DNA from: Taxawa tesnikishii (nom. ined.)
Taxonomy: Eukaryota > Ascomycota > Dothideomycetes > Dothideales
NCBI GenBank assembly: GCA_030247885.1
Contig: JAPDRO010000001.1
Location: forward strand, 1,674,001 to 1,738,000
Direction of reading: 5' to 3'
Length of the DNA: 64,000 nt
This document shows, in pieces, positions 1 through 12,332 of this stretch. Both the position numbers and the translations under genes were made by a program. The notes under the pieces were generated by a model, which searched no databases, was not told where the DNA came from, and saw only the letters and a list, made by a program, of their open reading frames with translations. Position 1 is the first letter of the stretch. Every line of letters starts with the position of its first letter.

Positions 1-316
1 GACGCTGACATACTGCAATGCTAGGCTTTCGACCAGGATCAGCTGGAGAACCTGGAAGGTGTGTTGTGGAAGAGTTACTTTGCGTAAGGAAAGTAAGAAA
101 CGCAAACGTACGGGACGTGATCGAAGACTCTGCAATGTACCTTCAAGGCGCATGGGAGCTCATGGTGGTTGGCAGGGAGTCAAAACAGCAATGATGATAC
201 ACCGGACGGGACGGGGGCGGGGGTATAACAATAAATGGCATTTGCGAGGCGTTGCTGGTAATCAGGTAGTGACGGAATAAAAACTAGGATACACAGGCAG
301 GGTTGTCGACGGATGG

Positions 317-430
317 ACCACTCCATTCCCTCCACTCCATCCACTCCAACGGAGTGGAATGGAGTGTACTTTTGACTCCATAGAGTGGAATAGAATGGAT
401 AGTGTGACTCCATGGAGTCCATGAAGTGAG
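317..430. repeat. GGAGT/ACTCC-rich imperfect inverted repeat
   Basis: Dense run of ACTCCATTCC-type words followed by their complement (GGAGTGGAATGGAGT), able to fold into a hairpin around position 349. Related words recur near 815-838. A short GTA/TAG trinucleotide tract follows at about 428-470. No gene is visible; it looks like satellite-like or decayed repeat DNA. Confidence 0.5.
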
Positions 431-1010
431 GTAGTAGTTATAGTAGTAGTAGTACTAGCAGTAGTAAGTCGATAAGTAAGACGCGTCGGACATCGAAACG
501 CAAGGTCAATGGCGGAACTACAATCACGTGACTTTGCATTCACTGATTGGGAAGCTTAGCGTAATCTTATCTTACCGGATTAGTAAGATCCAATGTGGCT
601 TAGCATGTCGCGGGGGCCGGAAGTTCGAAGCCTATAACAAATACCACTACCTCCTCGACTACTATTACTACGCAACAGCATGGAGTCAAACGACTTTAAC
701 GCCATGTGTAATGACCTTTCAACTACTAGAGCGCCGCTTCGAGCACTTGTATAGCAATTCTCCAGTCAAGACTACCTTCAACAGCTACACTACAGTCTTA
801 GCGCTTGCTCCATTCGTTCCACTCTATAGGATGGAGTAGCAGCTATACCACGGTCTTGGCATAGAATCTCCAAAGAACGGATGGAGCGGCACCCTTCATT
901 TCATCCACTCCAACCATCGACAACCCTGTACACAAGAAAAGTAGAAAAAGAACTCGATCCCATTTCACCCGTTTTACCCTTCCTTCGTTCATGGAAAAAC
1001 TGATATTGGG

Positions 1011-1165
1011 CAGAGAAGTCCCCATCGAAAGCGAAGGGGCCGTATCGAGAGGCCAGTGGTGGCGAGCCAGACGCATGGAAACCAGTACTGGGCAGCCTAG
1101 TCCCCATCAAAATCGAAGGGACCGTATTGGGTGGTGGCGGCCACGGGCTGCTATCCAGACGATGG
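1011..1165. repeat. Diverged tandem duplication of about 75 bp
   Basis: Two adjacent units (about 1011-1078 and 1091-1165) share the order 'tccccatc..aa..cgaaggg.ccgtat' then 'agtggtggcg' or 'ggtggtggcgg' and 'ccagacg.atgg'. The units differ by many substitutions and small indels, so the duplication is old. No protein match is recognised. Confidence 0.45.
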
Positions 1166-1222
1166 TCTCATATCATTAGCGTAGTGTGCAAAGCCGCGTT
1201 TCACGCTTGCGAACCCTGTCAA
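1121..1222. repeat. Dispersed repeat fragment, copy A1
   Basis: This stretch matches 4152-4246 over about 95 bp in the same orientation, including the shared words 'ccagacgatg' and 'cgcttgcgaaccctgtca'. Intervening positions have many transitions. It appears to be the 3' part of the repeat seen more completely at 3990-4246. The family is not identified. Confidence 0.5.
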
Positions 1223-1694
1223 CCGTGAACCGAAAGTTGGCTGCTGTGCAGGAATTGTTTGTTGCTCCCCAGGGGATGTCCCCATATGAAAGCGGAGATG
1301 TCGGCGGGGGCCTTGGGAAAAGTTCGCTTCTCTTCGTAACGGCCTATCGCCCTGAGACCGGTTTGTCCAGAGCCGGGGTTGAACGGCCGGTAGAGCCCGA
1401 CACCTTTGTCGGGTCCGGTGCGCTCCCGACGACCCTTGAAAATCCGCTGGAAGGAATAGTTTCCACGCCGGGTCGTACTCGTAACCGCACCAGGGCTCCA
1501 TGGTGGAAAGTTTCTAGTTGATAGAACAATGTAGATGAGGGAAGTCGGCAAAATAGATCCGTGGCCAGACGCATAGTGATTCGTTGTCTCCTGAAAGTTG
1601 TAGCTCATTTGTTGGCGGGTTTGGGGAGAACGGAAAGCGCCTTTAGCAGATGAGGTGGACGACCCAATACACAGACACATGCTCATGTGCTCAT

Positions 1695-1965
1695 GAATCC
1701 AGGATGCTTCGATTTGGTTGTCCATTGTTTGACAACAGCCGCGGCTCCTGCATCCTCTTTAACACATGTGTGTCCGTTCTGTCTAGCCTTCATCATCCGC
1801 CTGACGAAAGGTCAAGAGGTCCAATACGATATGGAAGTCGACAGTGGGCTGCTGGCTTGCCGGAGGTTGCATGGAAATATGGGGATCTCCAACGGTCTTC
1901 AATGGAAAGAAGGTTGGCGTCGTTGCAGATAGCGCATTGGAGTCAAAACAGGGATGATAAATCGC
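1695..1965. repeat. Dispersed repeat fragment, copy A2
   Basis: Two blocks, about 1700-1760 ('ggttgtcca.tgt' then 'agcc.cggctcc.gc') and about 1850-1960 ('ctggct.gccggagg' then 'ggcgtcgtt'), match 4010-4165 in the same order, separated by a longer spacer here. Together with 1121-1222 they look like a broken and rearranged copy of one old repeat. Confidence 0.45.
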
Positions 1966-2836
1966 TGATGATTGTCATATAGGGCATAGTAACTTGCATG
2001 CCGACTTGAGTAGGAGTCTGGGTCGTGGGAAACTGATATTGGTAGGCCTGGAAGCTTCTCTCCAGATGGTGAAGGCGGCCGCGTTCGTCGTATGTGGCAC
2101 TCCTACCACGGTTGGTTGCTTGTGCTGCGGAGGCTCTGGAAGGGTAATTTCCTCTGGCAGTGCTGTGAGTGGAGAATTGTATTGAAGAACGTCGTCGATG
2201 CGTTTTTCGGCTTCCTGCAACAACTCTTCCACACGTCCGAGATGTATTCGTAGCTTAGTTAGAGGCAAGGAGGGTAAAGGAGGCCGTGACACGTATTCGA
2301 GGATGTATAGGGAGGTAGAAAGTAGTGGTCGATGAGTAGATGGAGGAGGTTATAGCCTAGTGAGAATTTGCTCATTGTTTCCCTTGTCGTCTTTAGCAAG
2401 CGCTGGTCGATGTATAGTAACTTAACTTTTCGTCCTCGCTCGTTCCTTGACTTCCGGACGGCGCGAATTCGCCGCAAGCGCATCGCCGTCGTAAAAGGTA
2501 GGCTAGAACGTGTCCCCTTGGTAATCGTACCCATGCTGTTGCTACCCGTAAGGGTGTATCCAGATGTCTGTGTGTCATTTGCGATTGTGTTTCTGTCACA
2601 AAGTGTGCCTGCTTTGAAGAAGATGGGCATGGAAATCAAAGCATCACCTGGTGCAATAGAGCGCGCTTTCCTTTCTTCACCGACCTTTTTCCAATGGGAG
2701 AGAAGTAACTCCTAAAGCACCGATCTTTACTCCAATGCCGAACACCTTCGGAATCGCCAGCCATCACTTCCCAGAAAGCATCCCGATCTCAACTGGTCCT
2801 GCGTGCATAAAAACCCAGTTGATCGAAGCTTGAAGA

Positions 2837-3031
2837 ATGGATGGTACGCCTGCGGTTGGACGAGACATGGAAGGTATAACTCCTGCTGAGATGGACCAGG
2901 TCATCACTAGTCTATCCACTATCGCACAAACGACAGAAGCATACTTCGTTTCGCAACGCCCTATAGCTGAGGATCTTAAGGTCCGAATGCGTGGTCCTGT
3001 CGATGGCAGCCACAATGAACACGCCGTATGA
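2837..3031 (+). CDS. Possible small ORF, 64 residues
   Basis: ATG-started open frame whose composition is more protein-like than its surroundings: acidic, helical-looking, with a run of Thr/Ser/Ala/Glu. No domain, signal peptide or homologue is recognised, and no intron is needed. The flanking DNA carries no other coding signal, so it may be a fragment of a decayed gene or a chance frame. Weak call. Confidence 0.2.
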   Translation: MDGTPAVGRDMEGITPAEMDQVITSLSTIAQTTEAYFVSQRPIAEDLKVRMRGPVDGSHNEHAV

Positions 3032-3659
3032 TTTTGGTGATGATCCTTCCCGGCAACACAGTCAGCGTTGCTCTTTGCCCAGCCTGCACTCTATAAGGTA
3101 GATGCATCATGCTGACTGCTCGCATGTCCCTTTTGCAGTGAAGCGTCTTGGACATGAAACTAGGCACGTCGTACCGCGGATATAGCCTGTGGTGAAAACC
3201 TTCTTTCGGCTGAATGTGCAGGTTGCCAGCCATGGTAAAAACCGTAAATCGTTCCAGAGAAATATGTCAGTGCTAGTTTCTTACCGATACAAGCTGGGCC
3301 GCCACAACGTGCAACCTCGGGATGAAGTTCATATCATTGCTGGCGCAGTATGGGGTCGGGACAAAAACTCTCGCTTTCCATGGATGTAAGATATCGACCG
3401 CCGGTTTCATTACCATGTTATCAATAACACTTGGTATAGGACCATCCTATCGGTAAATGACAGCTTCAGACGCTTGCATGAACATTGTTGGAACAGATAC
3501 CACTGTTCATTACTTTATCTTTTTCTGTGTTTACACGAAGCATTGAGAACATGGAACCGGACGGGACGAGGACGGGGACGTCACAACAGATACGATAGGT
3601 TGTACTCTACATGTGCTAACATCGCCATCGTAAAGAAGAGCGCCGGCATGAGTATAGTG

Positions 3660-3992
3660 CTTGGTTAGTTAGAATATCGTCTTTTCGAGCATAAACGGGA
3701 TTCTTAGCTTAATAGTATCTCATCTAAGTAGACCGCTTAGACTAGAACGAACTAAGTACGCTTTTTTTTTTAGAAAAGTATAATACAATATCCTATCCGC
3801 CTCAATATAGTTTATGCACGTTCGAGAAGTAGGAGACGAGAGCTATACGAAGTCCTTACTCTCTCTTCCCGCACTTTATAGTAGTAAGCAAACTACCCTA
3901 AAGTAAGACTTATCGAGAAGCTACACTTGAAACCTAATTTATAGTAGGACTTGACATAATGTTACGGCAAGAAGACGTAGTAGGTCTCGAAG
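3660..3992. repeat. AT-rich, RIP-like patch
   Basis: Composition changes abruptly to a TAG/CTA-rich, TpA-rich sequence resembling the RIP-damaged block at 19.6-43 kb. It directly precedes the repeat fragment at 3990-4246. It reads as a small piece of a RIP-mutated transposon; no coding frame survives. Confidence 0.45.
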
Positions 3993-4246
3993 AATGGATT
4001 GCATTTACTTAGGTTGTCCACTGTATAAGAATAGCCACGGCTCCAGCCTCTCTAATACCATTCTAGCCAGCCTCCATCCTGGCTCGCCGGAGGCTCATAC
4101 GCACCAACGGCACCAACAGTTCCAGATGGGAAGAACGCTGGCGTCGTTAGTGCGTATTGAGAGGTCATGGGTGGTGGGCCAGACGATGTCCTCATGTCGC
4201 TGGCGTAGTTTGAAAATTTGCGCTTTACGCTTGCGAACCCTGTCAG
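3990..4246. repeat. Dispersed repeat fragment, copy B
   Basis: Longest copy of the repeat that also appears as 1121-1222 and 1695-1965. It contains, in order, the 'ggttgtccactgt', 'gccggaggctcat', 'ggcgtcgtt' and 'cttgcgaaccctgtca' words. No terminal repeats or target-site duplication could be found. Confidence 0.5.
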
Positions 4247-4572
4247 CAGATGAATGTTATCGTAACAGGCAGACTTACCCGTTCCGTCCTTCTTTACGCA
4301 GCCTGAGCCGCACACCTTGGTCGGAGAAGGTTCGCGAGAGATGAGAAGACTCGCGCAATCCACTCCAGTCCTTCTGGGTTACCACTGTATCCAGTCAGCG
4401 TGTTTCCAACGTTGAGGAATCTTATTCAAGTTGCGTACCAAGGAATTCCTCAGACTGTACGCTTGCCAGCCACGTTACTTCGCTAGTGTCCCTACTGACG
4501 GTAAGTTACTGCATGACAACGGGCGGAGCGTGTAATAGTACTTGTTCATCTCAAAAGCCTGAATTCTAGCCG

Positions 4573-4812
4573 ATGCCGGCCCAGCTGCCGAACGGACAGG
4601 TCTCCGAAGACGAAGAAGCCGCCATCTGTTTCGCAAGGGTTAACCATAGCCAGGCTTGCGCTAATGTTGCTGCACGAACCTTTGTTGTCGATATCCTTCA
4701 ACCTGTGCAGGCTAGACACAGTGCTTCCGCAAAGGAGTCGGTATTGGTGGGTCGGCTCTGTGGGGCTCTCTGTGACGAGATGGCATTGCATGAAAAGAAA
4801 GGGGCTTTGTAG
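4573..4812 (+). CDS. Possible small ORF, 79 residues
   Basis: ATG-started frame of ordinary GC content with no recognised domain. The start lies in a plausible context, but no intron, homologue or neighbour supports it. The rest of 4,247-5,490 shows nothing recognisable. It may be a chance frame. Confidence 0.15.
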   Translation: MPAQLPNGQVSEDEEAAICFARVNHSQACANVAARTFVVDILQPVQARHSASAKESVLVGRLCGALCDEMALHEKKGAL

Positions 4813-5490
4813 GTATTGTCTATAAATAGTTCTTAGCCATGGCCTGAAATTCTTAAAAGGGTTGTTCTTCGTACTGCAGTGGGTCCGCTTCGGCGTTCAC
4901 ATCTAGTTCGACAATAGGAGGGGGTCGACAGGTTTCCTGTCTATAGGGAACACGATTAGCGGCCGACGTGTGTGGTTCAGGTGAATGGATACATACTTTT
5001 GTCCTTGCCCTCTAGGACAACCAAAGCCTCCACCGGTTGTTGTCTGACCTTGAGAGTGTAATGCCCTCTGGATCCAGCCATGTTAGTCCTCTATCACGCT
5101 ATTTTTACAGAGCTTGTCGAGCTGCCCGACTGGGCTTACCTTTCCAGCGAACCAAGGCTGGAAAATGTTTGAAATGTTCGGAACGCGTACTCCTGGGGCT
5201 GGAGATAATAGTTCATAGGCACCGTCGACTGCTCTGGGCGTTGGTAGTAGGATCCTCTGAATTAGCGAGTTGACTGGATGGTGCGCTGCTTGCAGTCGTG
5301 GTGCAGATGATGCAGGCCTAGTAAGCGGAAGAAGAGAGCTATGGTATGGAAGCAGTGTGGATGCGTGCGTTGGACTGTGTGCTCGAGTCGATATGAATTC
5401 GATAGAAGAGCAACCAATATTGCACGGTGCGGGACTTTGACGAGGAGAGGGAGCTCGCAGAGAAAAATGTGCTGAAGACTTCTTGTGGAG

Positions 5491-6477
5491 TCAGGCAGCA
5501 GCGTTTCTCCCGCAGCGAAGTGTTTCAAGAGTGAAGGCGGTGATGATATCCAGTGATTTGGGCTGAGCCGAGGAATCCAGCGCAGACTCTTCCAGAGGGG
5601 ATTGAGTGTTCCAATGGATCCCATCCGATATGGGCAGAAGCACCTTTACAGATGCTATCGCACCAGCAGCAATGCGCCTGGTTCTAGCAGCTGCTGCGAA
5701 GGTATTGCAGAGGAACCGCGGCCCCCGGAGACTGGCAACCGCAACCCTGGCCAGAAAGCGGCACGGCGCGACGCGTCCAGTGAGTCCAGTGAGGCCAGTC
5801 GCAAGGGAGGTGACCAGTCTTCCCCAGAGAGTGACGCTGGAAGTAGTGAGGCTGTCTTCTCCAAGCTTTGAACCTGCAGCGGGATGAGGCGGTATGCCGA
5901 GGATCACAACCGAACGGGCGGATGCACCCTTCTTGAACCGTGGTAGGTATGCGAGCGGCAGCAACTCCACAGATTGCAACTGCGCACCGTGGTACGGCAA
6001 CAGAGGCCCGCAGAGTTGGGCAGGATCTAACAAACGTTGCCAGGTGATGGTCGTAGAATTTGCGCCTGACGACAACAGAACTAGGACAGCGAAAGCGGAG
6101 TCCCCGAGTATGCCAGGAACGAGTGAGCAGAGAGAAGCGACAAGTGCGAAGGGATGAAGTCGGGCAGTCAGTCCTGTGTCTTACTTCCTCCGAGAGGTGA
6201 GGTTAGCACTTCATGCCGGCTGTCGAGAGGTGTCTTGCACTCCTGCGCCGCGATGGGGGCGTGACGGTATTCGCAAGAGGCCAGGTGCCTGTCTTCCCGC
6301 CGACGATGCCGTTCGCTATCAGAGTTCGGCCAAGGCGAATCACTGGGAACAAACCGAACGCTGTCGTGGCCGCAGAGAAGACGACGATGCGACTGTCTCT
6401 GAGACAATATGACAACACGCCGGCCAAGCAACCCGTGCCGGTAGTCGGGTGTCCTGTCGGAGCGTGTGCCTGACTCG
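5491..6477 (-). CDS. Uncertain GC-rich gene, possibly spliced (not recognised)
   Basis: This GC-rich stretch keeps open frames on the minus strand. One runs from about 6477 down to 6236, the other from about 6176 down to 5491. A candidate intron joins them in frame: donor GTGCAAG at 6236, branch word TGCTAAC at about 6202-6208, acceptor CACAG at 6177 (60 nt). The joined product has two hydrophobic stretches, one encoded around 6390-6310 and one around 6150-6085. No ATG was found for it. GC-rich DNA keeps frames open by chance, and plus-strand frames overlap here, so this is a weak call. A non-coding transcript is equally possible. Confidence 0.2.
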
Positions 6478-6809
6478 CAGGGTGAGTCTGGCAGTTGCGG
6501 GTGGGCTTGCGCGCGTGGTGAGAAGAAGGTTATCGAGACAGCAGAGCCACGCGGTGCGGGAGAAGAAGCTGGTAGTCCTGGGGCACGGCACATCTCACGT
6601 CGAGTCAAGCGCACCGGACCGGGCTCTATATCTGCTTGCGGCTCATATGCAGTACGTAGGTGATTAGCTAGCCCTGGCGTCTGGTGGGCAACTGGCGACG
6701 CTGCACCCATGCCGCCCACATCACATCTCTCGGGACGCTGCCGAGGAAGGGGAGGATGATTTCCAACGAGGGACACCCCAGTCCCCGTCATGGGCTCAGA
6801 GAATAGCAC

Positions 6810-7878
6810 ACGAGGCTGCTGCAGTCTAACCGTCGCAACTAGCTAAGCTGCGAGCCGCACACGGTCGCTCGAACACACAGACTCAGACACGCAGGCCGCC
6901 GACAGTCTACGCTCCAACAACGCTCCCCTGCCCGACAGATCGGCCGAGGAACAACGGTGCGTTCCCCTCCGACGCTCCGGAACTTTCCACTCCTACACGC
7001 TATGATACATACCAAAGCAACTACATAGCATACGCTGCAGGCTCCTGTGCACTTTGCACTGTGCACTGTGCCTCCTGGCCTAGTAAGCATTATGACTGCT
7101 GACCTGGTTCGGTTCGGGGGCTGGCGCTGCGGATGGTGGAGCTAGGGCGCATCCCTGGTCACCACGCGACTTCGACGTTTTAGCCATGAGCCATGCAAGT
7201 CACTCGAGCCACGAGAAGACTACTCGTGCCGCGAGGCGAGCTGGCCTCTGCTGCTGCTGCTGCTGGCTGCGTGCTCCACCACGCCTGCCATACTACCTTG
7301 TGCAAGTGCTAGTACCTACTGTCCCTACATGTAGTTAGCTGGGCGCAACTGTTATCGATACATGTCTCAGTTTGACCTGTCATTCTCGGCCGTGTTGCAC
7401 GCCGCCGGACCCGCTCGCTGTTCTCGCGTGGAGACGGGCGGGCTCGAGTGCATCGAAGCGATCTCGCGCTGCGTGCAGCGCGGAATTCGCAGTTCTGCCA
7501 TGCCACAAGCCACGTTTTCACGGGTACATGCATGCCTCGCCGTCGCGTGGCATCCTGGCTTGTAAGAGTGGACGTAAAGAGCTCCATCGGGGCACCAGAG
7601 ACAAGCGTGACACAGCGTGACACTTTCGAGTCTGTCGAATTAGCGCGCGGCGGATGTTGATTACGCTTGGGCACTCCTCGCGGTGGCCGGCGTCGAAGCC
7701 GCTCCTCGCAGCGTCGAAGCCGCCGATCTGGCGAACTGTTTCAGGGTGCAGTTGCATATACGCCCGCTCGTCATGCCGTGCTAATACAATGCGATGCGGA
7801 AGCCATGCAAGAAGGAAGGGCAATCTACAGGTATCTGCACCCAGCTACTCTACAGTAGCGCAGCGAGGATCAGGCCCC

Positions 7879-7925
<47 letters not shown>

Positions 7926-10308
7926 ACCATCGCCGGATGTAGAACCGCCGAGCATGTGGCTTGGCCTTCCATGCTCTATATTACCGGGTATGGCTCAGGA
8001 GTCCGCCCTTTTCGGGGTGAGAATACATTGAGCTGTTAAGCGAACTCCGTTCGGACCAATACCATCGAGTCCTAAGATCGAGCTGCAGCAACCGTGATGC
8101 TTTTGCGAGCTGCAACGAGCACGTATGTGCAGTGTTTTAGAAAGGGACCACTGTTGAGTACTATTGCGTGGCCATGCTCTTTACCGCAACCGAGCTTCTT
8201 TATCAGTACGCAGCGTGGGACAATGTGTCTCAGCTGGCAAAGGCGCCCGGCCAATGAAGATTGATCAGCACGCTAACCGATCAAGCGTTCATTGATCCAT
8301 CCTTCTACCCACACGGAAACGAACCGAGAACAAAAAGCCGCTTTGGTCTGTCTGGTGATCCAGTGACCGTACTTCTCTGCAGCGCAGAATGCGCCAAACA
8401 TGCTGTGCGGGCTTTAATTTACACGAAACAACACCTCAAGGGCACGCTTTTCAGCTTCTCGCAATTCTAGACTAGGCGACCGTTGTATGCAGTCACGGAG
8501 CTGTTGTGGAGAGACACCGCGTCCCCGGCATGCTGCCTGGCAGGCCTAATCCCAAACAGGACGACTAAACCCCTGTCATACCGAGCTTGCTGCCGTCTCG
8601 CATGGCTCTAACCGTTCCTTTACATTCCACGGTCTCGCAAAGGAATGGCGAGGAGGTTGCTCATGCAGGCATCCACACTCTGACACATCTCCCTTTACCA
8701 TTTAAAGACGAGCATTCGTGCCCAACATTCGCCACGCTCACTACGCCCAAGGTATCGCCGAATTGCAATGTACACCAGCTACACGTAGCCAATCAGAGCG
8801 GAAACGCCTTTCGAGGACGAATTGGCGTCAAGCCACCAAAACTGGTGCACCCCGAACAGCGGACCGTTCGCTACCAGCAGATCAGCCACATGCCGCGATC
8901 AACCCACCTCACGCCATCAACCAATTCGCAAGCCTGCTCGCCGTTGCCAATTTTTGCTAGACATGCATTCTGGCTTCATCGACGTTTAGTCTATCTGAGA
9001 GACAGCCGATTCAGTGATGATGCGAGAATGTCTCACCAGGAGTTCACGACCGTGAATTAGCCCACGGGCAGAAAGAAATACAGTCTCACTGCAGAACGTC
9101 TCTACTCTCTCATACCATATCCATCCTTCTCGATCATGATTTTCATGGGCAGAGGCCCGTAGCCGGGTACTGTCGGCTGCGATATTAATTTCTGCAGGGA
9201 CTTTGCGAGTCCGGTTTCCATGCATTGGACATTCCGATGCTGCGGAGGCCGCATCTGAGACAAGCAAACGTCCCGGTCGACTCCACGGCGGCCCTGCATC
9301 CCGCTGCCTTCCAGAGACGTGTCCTTACTCTCACCGCCGAACACGCTATCCACGACAGGTTTCTTCGCTGTCTCAAAAGAGCCGACATCCGGCGTCCTGC
9401 AAACGACGTGCATCATCAGTTCCAGAAATGTTATCTAAGAGTGTCTCAGATGAGTCTGTTTTTCGACGTTGGCCCGAGCTAGAAGAACTAAATCCAAGGA
9501 AAACGGTAGGTTGACCTAGTAAAGGTGTTCGGTCTTCCGTCGCGGTGGATGCTGGAATCATCCGACGAGCCGGACACCACAACGCTGGAAGGGGAGTCGG
9601 TGTGTTAGAAGAAAGTTGTCTCAGACATTTTCACGCAGACCCGCGGTGGCTGGCTCTTCAGTCCATTTGTCGACTAATGACTTCACTCTATGGTATGTTC
9701 GAGAGACAAGACAGGTCAGCTAGCGTCTCCACTGCTTCATTCAGCCAACTGCGTCCCTCCGAATTCTTTCCTCGTTTGTTAAAATGGACATTTTCTTCCT
9801 CTCCATGCCCCAAATGAGGTTCTGTTGCGCTACAACAAAGCAACGTACTGTTGACCGGCCGTCACACCCTAAGCCTCTTCGTTGGCCGTTTTCTGTTTCA
9901 TCACGCCCTTCTTCCGGCGTCATCTCTAGCTATTTACGCGAATATGAGTTTTTTCAGCAGGGTCTTTTGATGCTCACCCGTGATTTGCAACGAGATAGCG
10001 GCGGGCTAGGAGAAGAACCACGACTGATTAATTGAAATAATTCACGAAGACTTTCGGAGGGATACTATTCACCGAAGTAAGGTCATGTGGGTCGTCCCTA
10101 CTCGTACTCACATGGAGAGCATGTGAAACTTTCCGATTCCATCTACTATGGACAATTCTCGGCGCGGCATTCGCTCATGGCTCGTCCCTTAACCCCTTCT
10201 GTGATTTGGTACCGTTCGAAATACGAACGACTCCGACATCGTCTGGAGATACCCGTCGTCAGCTCGTGGAGCAGAGATCTACACCTGATCGACCGTCAAG
10301 TCCCTGGC
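6810..10308. other. Gene-poor interval, no supported gene
   Basis: I see no spliced or intact gene. Overlapping frames exist at 7,300-7,850, 8,602-9,060 and 9,203-9,514, but none has a recognisable domain, consistent codon bias or splice pattern. The 9,225-9,482 frame is the most coding-like and may be a decayed exon. A CTG run lies at about 7250-7264 and a (CT)n(CA)n microsatellite at 7880-7928. Confidence 0.4.
7880..7928. repeat. Compound (CT)n(CA)n microsatellite
   Basis: About 20 bp of CT repeat runs directly into about 28 bp of CA repeat. Length-variable simple sequence, useful only as a marker. Confidence 0.95.
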
Positions 10309-12032
10309 TTATGACTCGCTCGTGATCGGCAGACATTCGCAACGCAACAGCAGATAGTTACCCTCCGGCGAACCAAGAGGCTCGGCCAGATAGCCACCAT
10401 TGTGCACCATGCCTTTATCGTCGACGATGGCCGTGCGATAGTTCGACCACAGGGCAGCGACGATGTTCTTCATTTCTACGTCCATTGTTTCAGCTCTTAC
10501 GCCTGGAGACACCTTGGAAAGATGAATACAGCAGACTTTGTAGTTTACTCACCGACCATGGCCAAATTTGAGCCCACGCACATCCTGCCACCGCTACCGA
10601 AGGCCCAGAACCACCGTCCCTTCTCACCCCCGCTGTCAACCGCTCCCTCCGCATCGAGCCAGCGTTCTGGACGCCATTGCTCGGGCTCAGCAAATACGTC
10701 AGGGTTTCGGTGTAGCGAGAATGCTGCAGAGTTGACCCTGATACCTGCAGGTATGCCGTGGATGGCGTTATCTGGAGGCCCTAGCGATGCGTTCGCTGGT
10801 GTCACGCGTGGCTGGCCGCCTGGAATTGCGGCGTGCAGACGCAGCGTCTCCATCAGAACAGCATGCAGCAGAGGAAGAGCATCAATATCCTTGGGATCCG
10901 GCAGAGTTGATTTCTTCTCCGACGCGGTAGTTAGTCGGATTGGTGGATCGAGAAATTGCAGTTCATGCCGCAGGGCTTCCTGAAGGTTGGAATTATGAGG
11001 TTTGCTCAACTCCCAAGCGAGATAGGTTAGAGTGATACCGCTGGTGTCGAAACCTGCAGCAAGTTGGTCCAGCATCTCGGATGCGATAGACAACCTCTGT
11101 TCCTCCGTCAGAGCTGGACCTTGCTTCTCTACCGATGCCGAATCCTGCTTCATCTGCTCTTTCATTAAAGCTGTGCGCATCTGTCCATAAACTGATGGAA
11201 CATCGCCAGGAGTAGAGGTAGTACCAGATTCGAGCGCATTCTCTGCTGCATCACACATACTGAGACACCAATCTTCGATATCCCTGTTTGCCTGGTCGAC
11301 CCATTTTGGTACCAGTAGATGCCCAAGTCCTACACGTCTGGCGAATGCGGTCAGGTTTGGCACTTCCTGCGGCCAGAATGTGTACTGCTGGCGAGCCTTG
11401 TAGTCAAGAAGGAACTCCCTACAGTGCTTCTCGTCCTGTGTGAAATTGGAGCCCTGCGGCAGTCCGAATTGATACGCTGTTACGAAGTCCATCGTAACAG
11501 CGGAGAACAACTCATATGCCTCCAGTACGATCTTCTGACCTTTGCCTATGCGAGGAAGCATGCGATCGAGCAGTATAATGCTACTGATCTGTGCAAGAGC
11601 AGGCGACGATTGAAGCGTCGACTTGGCGTAGATGTTGCTCAGCATCCGCTTCCTCACCGAATGCGGACCACGCTCGGCCGTCGAGAACATGTTGTGGTAT
11701 CCGTAATTAGCAAACATTTTTGAGTACCAATCCCCTTTCTCGTAGCCACCGCCGTAGACAGTTCGGATGCCGCCATCGACGCAATTGACGCTGATCTCAC
11801 TCGGGCCTAGGCGTACCAGTGGACCAAATCGTGCGTGGGCAGCATGAACAGTTACATTTTCGTTGCCACTGTATCGTTTCCATAGTATCCAAGCTGGTGA
11901 TATCGCGGCTGTGTGATGTGCGGGAGGGATCTTTGATAGGGGAGACACGAAGGCGGGATAGATCATGAAACGATAAACTATCAGAGCCACAAGAACAAGC
12001 AAAGCTGTACTGGCGACACTGACGCCAGCCAT
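10309..12032 (-). CDS. Cytochrome P450 monooxygenase, membrane-anchored
   Basis: Haem-thiolate monooxygenase of 548 residues in two exons: 12032-10553 and 10475-10309. The 77-nt intron has donor GTGAGT, branch CTGAAAC and acceptor GTAG, and its removal joins AMV to EMK in the usual P450 register. An N-terminal anchor helix (residues 6-24) suggests the ER membrane. Visible motifs are the I-helix AGFDTS (326-331), K-helix ETLR (395-398), PERW (455-458, Trp for the more usual Phe) and haem loop FGSGGRMCVG with ligand Cys485. The start was placed at the Met immediately before the anchor helix; an open frame continues 63 codons upstream but lacks signal. The substrate cannot be read from sequence, and no backbone biosynthetic gene is adjacent, so cluster membership is not supported. 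It is divergently transcribed from the F-box gene. Confidence 0.9.
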
Positions 12033-12332
12033 TTCTGGTACAAATAGGAGGCACACGACCGGATCTGTCACTTGTATATCCTTTGCGTGAGGTATGTACT
12101 GTATGTACGAAGGACGCGGCGCCGGGTGCTTTACCCCATACTCGCTGATAGCAGCCTCGCGGGGTGCTGATAAGCAGATTAAGTGAATCAACGTCATCGT
12201 GCAGCGCATCTGCGTCTGCATGTCGCGAAGGCAATTAAAATCGTGGCTGAAGGGCGACTCGAACCTTTATGCACATATCATATCGTCCATCAAAGCATAT
12301 CATACCGCACAATACAACGTCGCCCCGCCAAC
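12033..12332. promoter_or_regulatory. Shared 5' region of P450 and F-box genes
   Basis: A 300-bp interval between two divergent start codons, so it must hold both promoters or 5' leaders. It remains open in frame on both strands, which can mislead start prediction. No specific factor site is claimed. Confidence 0.5.

Noticed and set aside
8602-9060. 152-residue plus-strand frame
   Set aside because: ATG-started but of ordinary composition, with no domain, no splice context, and overlapping frames equally open.
10545-12221. Longer P450 start at 12221
   Set aside because: The extra 63 residues lack any signal and precede the natural N-terminal anchor helix; they lie in the shared promoter.
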